Shown here: positions 15,428 through 19,614 of the stretch, one piece after another
Layout of the letters: every line of letters starts with the position of its first letter
Position numbering within the stretch: the stretch's first letter is position 1
Assembly: GCA_002364085.1 (NCBI GenBank)
Contig: DEXK01000002.1
Span: forward strand, 1-19,614
DNA length: 19,614 nucleotides
Source of the DNA: Balneolaceae bacterium UBA3186
GTDB taxonomy: Bacteria; Bacteroidota; Rhodothermia; Balneolales; Balneolaceae
Direction: 5' to 3'
The notes under the pieces: generated by a model
Databases searched by the model: none
What the model saw: the letters and a program-made list of their open reading frames with translations, nothing else
Told to the model about the DNA's origin: nothing
Made by a program: the position numbers and the translations under genes

Positions 15428-15526
15428 ACCCTTCTGTCTTCCTCTTATTAAGGGAAGGACTCGTTGTTAAGGTTAAGTCATATTTAGAAAGTTCTCCTCC
15501 TTATGAAGGAGGAGACAGAGGAGGTC
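15427..15526. repeat. Intergenic palindromic doublet between hutU and hutI
   Basis: About 100 bp bounded by GACC and GGTC. The right half contains a perfect 10-bp hairpin, tctcctcctt-atg-aaggaggaga (15493-15515), followed by cagaggaggtc. The left half (15427-15460: gacccttctgtcttcc, then a ttattaagggaagg segment) is a degenerate inverted copy of the right half. The overall design, two hairpins facing each other, matches the doublets at 12070 and 17777, but the sequence family differs. Its right edge provides an SD sequence. The hairpins could also affect hutU-hutI read-through or mRNA stability. Confidence 0.75.
15519..15525 (+). promoter_or_regulatory. Perfect SD embedded in the repeat edge
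   Basis: AGGAGGT at 15519-15525 is fully complementary to the usual anti-SD and lies eight bases (counted from the end of AGGAGG) before ATG 15533. It is far too distant (43 bases) to serve hutI at 15568 directly, so it points to translation of the short ORF in between. Confidence 0.65.
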
Positions 15527-15532
15527 AAAAAC

Positions 15533-15568
15533 ATGAGTAATAAAAATCCAAAAATCACTCTAAATTAA
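15533..15568 (+). CDS. 11-codon mini-ORF overlapping the hutI start (TAATG)
   Basis: The frame reads MSNKNPKITLN then TAA, with the stop sharing its last A with the hutI ATG (TAATG). The perfect SD precedes it at ideal spacing, whereas hutI itself has no SD. The arrangement suggests ribosomes load here and restart at hutI by translational coupling. The peptide contains no His and shows no attenuator-like bias, so a histidine-sensing leader is not indicated. It could also be chance. Confidence 0.4.
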   Translation: MSNKNPKITLN

Positions 15569-16806
15569 TGAGCTCAAAAACTCTATACGGTCCTTTTAAA
15601 CAGCTTTTAACCATGAACGGATTACCGTTAAAAGGCCCGTTGAAGGACGAACAGCTGGAGATTTTAACGAATGCCGGAATTGTTGTTCAGGATGGAAAAG
15701 TTCTGGACTTGGGAAGTTATTCTGATCTCGAGAATATTCATTCTGATTCGGAGAAAAAGTTCGATAATAGTTCAGAACTAGTCGCTCTTCCTTCTTTTAT
15801 TGATTGCCACACTCATATTTGCTGGGGTGGAAATCGTGTAAATGATTATTCCATGAGGGTTGCTGGAAAATCGTATTTAGAAATTGCAGCTTCCGGTGGA
15901 GGAATCTCTGATACCGTTTCTGAAACCCGAAAAGCATCTGAAGATAAACTAGTTGAGTTAATTCTTGATAGAGCCAAACAACATTTAAAGAGAGGAATTA
16001 CAACTATTGAAGTAAAATCCGGTTATGGATTAAATCTGAATGACGAGCTGAAAATGCTTCGAGCGATCAAGAAAGCAAATGAGAAAATTGCAGTCAGGTT
16101 GATACCCACATTTTTGGGAGCTCATATCAAACCAAAGGATTTTGACGGAAGCCATGGAGAATACTTAGATTTTCTACTGCAAGAAGTCGTACCAATTATT
16201 GTTGAAGAAAAGCTAGCCACACGTGCAGATATCTTTGTGGAAGAAGGTGCATTCGATATTGACGTAGCAAGAATCTACGCAAAGAATTTAAAGCTCAAGG
16301 GTTTTGATGTGACCATGCATGTGGATCAGTTTCATCCGGGCGGATCGAAACTGGCGATTGAAGAAGGATCTGTTTCAGCGGATCATTTAGAGTTTACTGA
16401 TGATGAATCGTGTGAACTATTTGGCCGATCCGAAACGGTTGCCGTTGCTCTTCCCGGGGCTTCATTGGGTTTAGGAATGCAATTTACTCCTTGCCGAAAA
16501 TTATTGGATAATAATGCGTGTGTTGCCATTGCCACCGACTGGAATCCGGGTTCTGCTCCAATGGGAGATCTGATCACTCAGGCAGCTATTCTAGGGGCAT
16601 CAGAAAAACTGACTATTGCAGAGACTTTAGCCGGAATTACTTTCCGCGCTGCCCGGGCATTAAGAATTGAAGAGGGAATTCTAAGAAAAGGAGATGAAGC
16701 TGCTTTCACCGTTTTTGAAACCGATGACTTTCGAAATATCTTTTATCAGCAGGGACAACTTAAACCAAGCGCTACTATAATCGGTGGAGATTCCTTTGAA
16801 TTTTAG
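15568..16806 (+). CDS. hutI: Imidazolonepropionase
   Basis: Hydrolyses 4-imidazolone-5-propionate to N-formimino-L-glutamate, the third step of histidine degradation. It is a 412-residue amidohydrolase-fold metalloenzyme of normal family length. Motifs are DCHTHICWGGNR (79-90) with metal ligands H81 and H83, the block MRVAGKSYLEIAASGGGI (96-113), EVKSGYGLN (148-156), MHVDQFHPGGS (250-260) with H251, SADHLEF (270-276), and ATDWNPGSAP (322-331) with D324. The start ATG overlaps the stop of an SD-equipped mini-ORF. A roughly 100-bp palindromic element separates it from hutU, and hutG starts inside its 3' end, so transcription with the rest of the operon is likely. Confidence 0.96.
   Translation: MSSKTLYGPFKQLLTMNGLPLKGPLKDEQLEILTNAGIVVQDGKVLDLGSYSDLENIHSDSEKKFDNSSELVALPSFIDCHTHICWGGNRVNDYSMRVAGKSYLEIAASGGGISDTVSETRKASEDKLVELILDRAKQHLKRGITTIEVKSGYGLNLNDELKMLRAIKKANEKIAVRLIPTFLGAHIKPKDFDGSHGEYLDFLLQEVVPIIVEEKLATRADIFVEEGAFDIDVARIYAKNLKLKGFDVTMHVDQFHPGGSKLAIEEGSVSADHLEFTDDESCELFGRSETVAVALPGASLGLGMQFTPCRKLLDNNACVAIATDWNPGSAPMGDLITQAAILGASEKLTIAETLAGITFRAARALRIEEGILRKGDEAAFTVFETDDFRNIFYQQGQLKPSATIIGGDSFEF
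16783..16789 (+). promoter_or_regulatory. SD deciding the hutG start
   Basis: GGTGGAG at 16783-16789 lies inside the end of hutI and six bases before TTG 16796. It favours TTG 16796 over the in-frame GTG 16784, which has no SD. Confidence 0.5.
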
Positions 16807-17764
16807 TTCAAAATTATATCATTCAACGAAGCCTGAGATCTGGACAGGTCGGACTGATTCCAAATCTGATTTTGATCAATTCAGATATCATCAAGCTGTA
16901 CATTGTATAGATTTGAAAGATATAAGCACAGGAAATCAAACCGTTCTTTTGGGGTTCGCTTCTGATATTGGCGTTCAAAGAAACGGTGGAAGAGTTGGGG
17001 CTGCAAAAGGACCAAGTCATTTTAGAAATTCTATCGGCTCACTTTGTTGGCGCGGAAATGAGGGTGGATTTATTGATGGTGGCAATATCATTCCGGAAAA
17101 TGAAGATCTGGAAACTGCTCATCAGGAATTAGGGAAAACTGTTCATCATATTTTAGAATCAAATAACAAGCCTTTTGTTATTGGAGGCGGACACGAAACC
17201 GCATTCGGGCATTTTTTGGGAGTCACTTCATTTCTAAAACAGAAAAATCCTAAAGCTAAACTCGGCATTTTAAATATTGATGCTCACTTCGATTTACGAC
17301 CACATAATGGAATTCCTCACTCAGGCTCTCCATTCCTTCAGGCTCATGAACATGCAGAAAAGATCGATCTTGATCTGAAATATTTTGTGTATGGAATAAA
17401 TCAGGATAACAACACAAAATCTCTATTCAATAAAGCTGATGAACTTGGTACAAAGTTCTGTTTGAATACTAAGATCTTTAAAGATGAAAAGAAGAGCCTG
17501 AAAAAAGTACAGGAATTCATTGAAAGCCGGGATTTCATCTATCTAACCATCTGCCTAGATGTGTTCGAAGCTTCAATAGCTCCCGGAGTCAGTGCTCCGG
17601 CCTGGAATGGGTTAAAGTTGAATCATGCATTAAATCTTATCCAGGTTTTGAAAGAGTCCGGAAAAATGATCTCTTCTGACATTTGTGAACTTAACCCTGA
17701 ATACGATTTGAACGGACAAACGGCTAAAACATCGGGTAGTTTGTTTAGTGCTGTAATTATCTAG
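16796..17764 (+). CDS. hutG: Formimidoylglutamase (arginase/ureohydrolase family)
   Basis: Hydrolyses N-formimino-L-glutamate to L-glutamate and formamide, completing the pathway. The protein is about 322 residues from TTG 16796 (326 from GTG 16784). Arginase-fold manganese motifs are present: GGGHETAFGHF, NIDAHFDLRP (DAHFD), the SGSPF block, and ICLDVFEASIAPGVSAPAW. In the last motif the second Asp of the usual DxD metal pair is Phe (DVF). From memory, HutG-type members often deviate here, so this may be a subfamily trait. The N-terminal block LLGFASDIGVQRNGGRVGAAKGP is typical. It overlaps hutI by 11 bases (or 23) and is the last gene of the operon. A palindromic repeat starts 12 bases after its stop and may serve as the 3' boundary. 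Confidence 0.92.
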   Translation: MNFSSKLYHSTKPEIWTGRTDSKSDFDQFRYHQAVHCIDLKDISTGNQTVLLGFASDIGVQRNGGRVGAAKGPSHFRNSIGSLCWRGNEGGFIDGGNIIPENEDLETAHQELGKTVHHILESNNKPFVIGGGHETAFGHFLGVTSFLKQKNPKAKLGILNIDAHFDLRPHNGIPHSGSPFLQAHEHAEKIDLDLKYFVYGINQDNNTKSLFNKADELGTKFCLNTKIFKDEKKSLKKVQEFIESRDFIYLTICLDVFEASIAPGVSAPAWNGLKLNHALNLIQVLKESGKMISSDICELNPEYDLNGQTAKTSGSLFSAVII

Positions 17765-17776
17765 CTATATTCCTTT

Positions 17777-17857
17777 TGTTATTTCGACCAGCGGGAGAAA
17801 TCTAAGAGTCTAATTTTAAAGGAAATCTTTAGATATCTCACTTCGTTCGATATGACA
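17777..17857. repeat. Intergenic palindromic doublet (REP/MITE-like), copy 2
   Basis: About 81 bp bounded by TGTTAT and ATGACA. The left half holds atttc/gaaat (17781-17785 with 17797-17801) and the right half atatc/gatat, with inner arms AATCTAAGA ... TCTTTAGAT. The shape and GTCAT-type ends match copy 1 at 12070, and the text (ATTTCGACC-, -GGGAGAAATCT) is a form I know from Bacteroidota intergenic repeats. It lies just downstream of hutG. Confidence 0.72.
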
Positions 17858-17907
17858 GAGGTCATTATAATTTGGGGTCAGCCAATAATTAAATGTGCTT
17901 TTGCTCT

Positions 17908-17971
17908 CGTTCCGATCGTCTCGTTCGGAATGCGGACTTGAGGCTCTGCCTCAATGAAAGCAGAGCTTTCA
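17908..17971. repeat. Tandem array of short triloop hairpins
   Basis: Three hairpins lie almost back to back: cgttccga/tcggaatg (17908-17915 with 17925-17932, one G-U), ttgaggc-tct-gcctcaa (17938-17954), and tgaaagc-aga-gctttca (17955-17971). A weaker ccg-cag-cgg follows at 17981-17989. The stretch is locally GC-rich compared with its flanks and ends near the 3' end of the exporter gene. No coding potential is convincing. It could be a mobile repeat or a 3' transcript-end structure. Confidence 0.6.
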
Positions 17972-18013
17972 AGCTTAGTCCCGCAGCGGAGCTACGGAAC
18001 CAGCAGAAACGAA

Positions 18014-18973
18014 CTAGTCAGTCAATTTATCCGGGAGCTTCTCTTCCAAAACTTCGACAGGTACTTCCAGCTCTTGTACTCTTGGAAAAGCTTTTTCTTT
18101 CTTTTTTGATGATCGTAAAGCAACCACATTTCCAACCAAGATCATAACAGCTCCGCTTAAGCTGATTGTTGTCCATGTATAATCTTCCAAAAAGGTAGAA
18201 ATTGTAAGTGCAATAACAGGAGCCACCAATGAAACATATGCGGCTTTACTGGCTCCGATATTTCCGATCAATGTCATGAAGGCTCCGAAGGCGATTATTG
18301 AACCAAAAATTGCCAGATATAACAGTGACAGCACATAGCTTTGGGAAACTTCAAACCTGATCTCTTTTCCCAAAATAACAGCGATTACAAACATAGCGAT
18401 CGCACCGTAAACCATTCCAAAAGCATTGGATTGAATGACCGGTATTCCTGCTTTTTGATTTCTTGCTGATGTAATATTTCCCAGTGAAGCCAGATACGTA
18501 CCTCCTACTGCGAAACATAGTCCTATGATCTTCCCATCAGTAAATGAAAAGTGAGAAAGATCTTCCCAGAATACCATTCCCGTTCCAACTAGTCCCAAAA
18601 ATCCACCGATAATTACTTTGTTTTCGAAAGGGGTTTTCAGAAAAATTCGTCCATTCAGGATATTCAGGAATACCAATAGAGAAAAGATCAATCCTACTAA
18701 GCCACTGGTCAAGTAAAGCTCAGAGGTGTAAACCAGCCAGTAATTAAACCCGAAAATGAGAAGTCCCTGAAGTAAAATGAATTGATGTTCTTTTCTGGTG
18801 AAGTCCATTTTCATTTTCCACAGAGAACAAACGATCAACATTAATACACCTGCAATACCAAAGCGATAGGAAACCGACAGCATCGCGTCCACATTCCCTA
18901 CCTGAAATTTGATCACATACCAGGTTGATCCCCAGATGAGGACAGGTGTTATAAACAGGAGAGCATTTTTCAT
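18014..18973 (-). CDS. EamA/DMT-superfamily transporter
   Basis: A 319-residue inner-membrane protein with about ten hydrophobic segments arranged as two EamA repeats. WGSTWYVIKF near residue 14 is the usual first-repeat signature, and the second repeat contains NAFGMVYGAIAMF and ASKAAYVSLVAPVIAL. A charged, Lys/Glu-rich tail (about 285-319) lies in the cytoplasm. The superfamily includes exporters of amino acids and other metabolites; the substrate is not predictable. It is on the opposite strand to the hut genes and starts 23 bases after the transposase stop. That tight spacing is unusual for a RAYT, which is normally solitary, and suggests shared transcription. AGGAA precedes the ATG but is only about one base away. 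Confidence 0.87.
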   Translation of the reverse strand: MKNALLFITPVLIWGSTWYVIKFQVGNVDAMLSVSYRFGIAGVLMLIVCSLWKMKMDFTRKEHQFILLQGLLIFGFNYWLVYTSELYLTSGLVGLIFSLLVFLNILNGRIFLKTPFENKVIIGGFLGLVGTGMVFWEDLSHFSFTDGKIIGLCFAVGGTYLASLGNITSARNQKAGIPVIQSNAFGMVYGAIAMFVIAVILGKEIRFEVSQSYVLSLLYLAIFGSIIAFGAFMTLIGNIGASKAAYVSLVAPVIALTISTFLEDYTWTTISLSGAVMILVGNVVALRSSKKKEKAFPRVQELEVPVEVLEEKLPDKLTD

Positions 18974-18996
18974 TTCCTGATTATACGATTTTTCTC

Positions 18997-19584
18997 CTAA
19001 AAGACTTCTACATCAAAAATATTTTCTGCATGAATTGCATTAAAATTTACCACTCCTCCAAAAAGCTCTATGACCTTTTCTCTGTTTAGAAATGAGTCCT
19101 CATCAAAATTTAGAAAATGAGAATACGATGAGTAAGAATAATCTTTAAATGATTTTGTGAAGTTATGATGAACGGGGTTTTGATGAATATAAACTATCAG
19201 TTTTCTAAAGTATTCATCAGAGTCTACTTCTTTACGTTTGAAAGGTCTTTGAAATAAAGCACCTGTTCTATTTCGTTCTTTGTTGATCGATTGAGTATAT
19301 GAATTGAAAAAATTACTAAGATGACGGGATGGAGATCTTAACACCTTAGATTTAAGATTTGAATCAGTAAACAGCCTTTTTTGCTCTACAACACTTCTTA
19401 CGCTTACTAGAAAATGGAAGTGATTGCTCATCAAACAATAACAATATGTATTAAATACATGAAAACAATGATGGTTAAATTTGCTTAGAAAATATTCATA
19501 GTTATCTGGAGAATAAAACAATCGTTCTTTATTGTTTCCTCTGTTATAAATGTGATAGTACTTATTTGGTTCGAGTTTTAGCAT
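18997..19584 (-). CDS. REP-associated tyrosine transposase (RAYT, Y1/HUH family)
   Basis: A 195-residue HUH single-strand endonuclease. N-terminal YYHIYNRGNNKERLF (9-23) is the RAYT signature, SNHFHFLV (53-60) is the HUH metal motif, and Y96 in NFFNSYTQSINK is the likely nucleophile, followed by RTGALFQRPFKRKEV (106-120) and IVYIHQNPV. Proteins of this family nick and rejoin DNA at short palindromes and are thought to have spread REP elements; most are single-copy and domesticated rather than mobile. The frame is intact. AGGT lies five bases before ATG 19584. The many paired palindromes elsewhere in the window are plausible substrates, which is inference. No insertion-sequence ends are visible around it. 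Confidence 0.9.
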   Translation of the reverse strand: MLKLEPNKYYHIYNRGNNKERLFYSPDNYEYFLSKFNHHCFHVFNTYCYCLMSNHFHFLVSVRSVVEQKRLFTDSNLKSKVLRSPSRHLSNFFNSYTQSINKERNRTGALFQRPFKRKEVDSDEYFRKLIVYIHQNPVHHNFTKSFKDYSYSSYSHFLNFDEDSFLNREKVIELFGGVVNFNAIHAENIFDVEVF

Positions 19585-19614
19585 TGCTACCTAATTTAAC
19601 TTTTTAACTCTGAC

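Noticed and set aside
17777..17989. CRISPR-like array
   Set aside because: The repeats are palindromes of different sequence without regular spacers or cas genes.
17893..18147. 84-codon open frame across the hairpin array
   Set aside because: It runs through palindromes into the antisense of the exporter gene; no SD and no protein-like pattern.

Overview
The window looks like chromosome from an AT-rich, Gram-negative member of the Bacteroidota/Balneolota group. This is inferred from the low-GC, Glu/Lys/Ile-rich proteins, mostly weak Shine-Dalgarno (SD) sequences, several TTG/GTG starts, the hutHUIG arrangement, and intergenic palindromes of a type familiar from that group. No rRNA, tRNA or CRISPR array is visible. 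Gene calls rest on reading the translated proteins; no database search was possible.

Layout. (1) 1-930: a queuosine-precursor transporter (yhhQ type, minus strand) followed by a rho-independent terminator. (2) 1033-4430, plus strand: a TetR/COQ9-like protein whose end overlaps an ABC1/UbiB (COQ8-like) kinase gene, then a PqiA-type membrane protein with a long N-terminal extension. All three families are linked to membrane lipid or quinone biology. (3) 4655-6385: a DEAD-box-like protein in which the Walker A, SAT and HRxGRxGR motifs are all degraded, so it is probably a pseudo-helicase. The linker between its two RecA-like halves carries three copies of an SVKVVLNP-type repeat. A strong terminator follows. 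(4) 6665-11062: a tight three-gene plus-strand unit made of a Rieske/glutamate-synthase-core fusion, a secreted M14 metallopeptidase with calcium-loop-like inserts, and an uncharacterised protein with a WPHHFD motif.

(5) 11118-17764: a histidine-utilisation locus. A divergent LysR-type regulator faces hutH-hutU-hutI-hutG. The four enzymes convert histidine to urocanate, imidazolone propionate, formiminoglutamate, and finally glutamate plus formamide. hutH/hutU and hutI/hutG overlap. hutI is preceded by a palindromic repeat whose edge supplies a perfect SD to an 11-codon mini-ORF that ends in a TAATG overlap with hutI. (6) 17765-19614: a gene-poor stretch of palindromes, then an EamA-type exporter and a REP-associated tyrosine transposase (RAYT), both on the minus strand.

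A recurring theme is paired inverted hairpins (REP-doublet-like) at 12070-12164, 15427-15526 and 17777-17857, in the same window as a RAYT gene of the class known to act on such palindromes. The best candidates for something undescribed are the degraded helicase with its repeat linker, the Rieske-glutamate synthase fusion and its operon partners, and the repeat-derived translation signal ahead of hutI.
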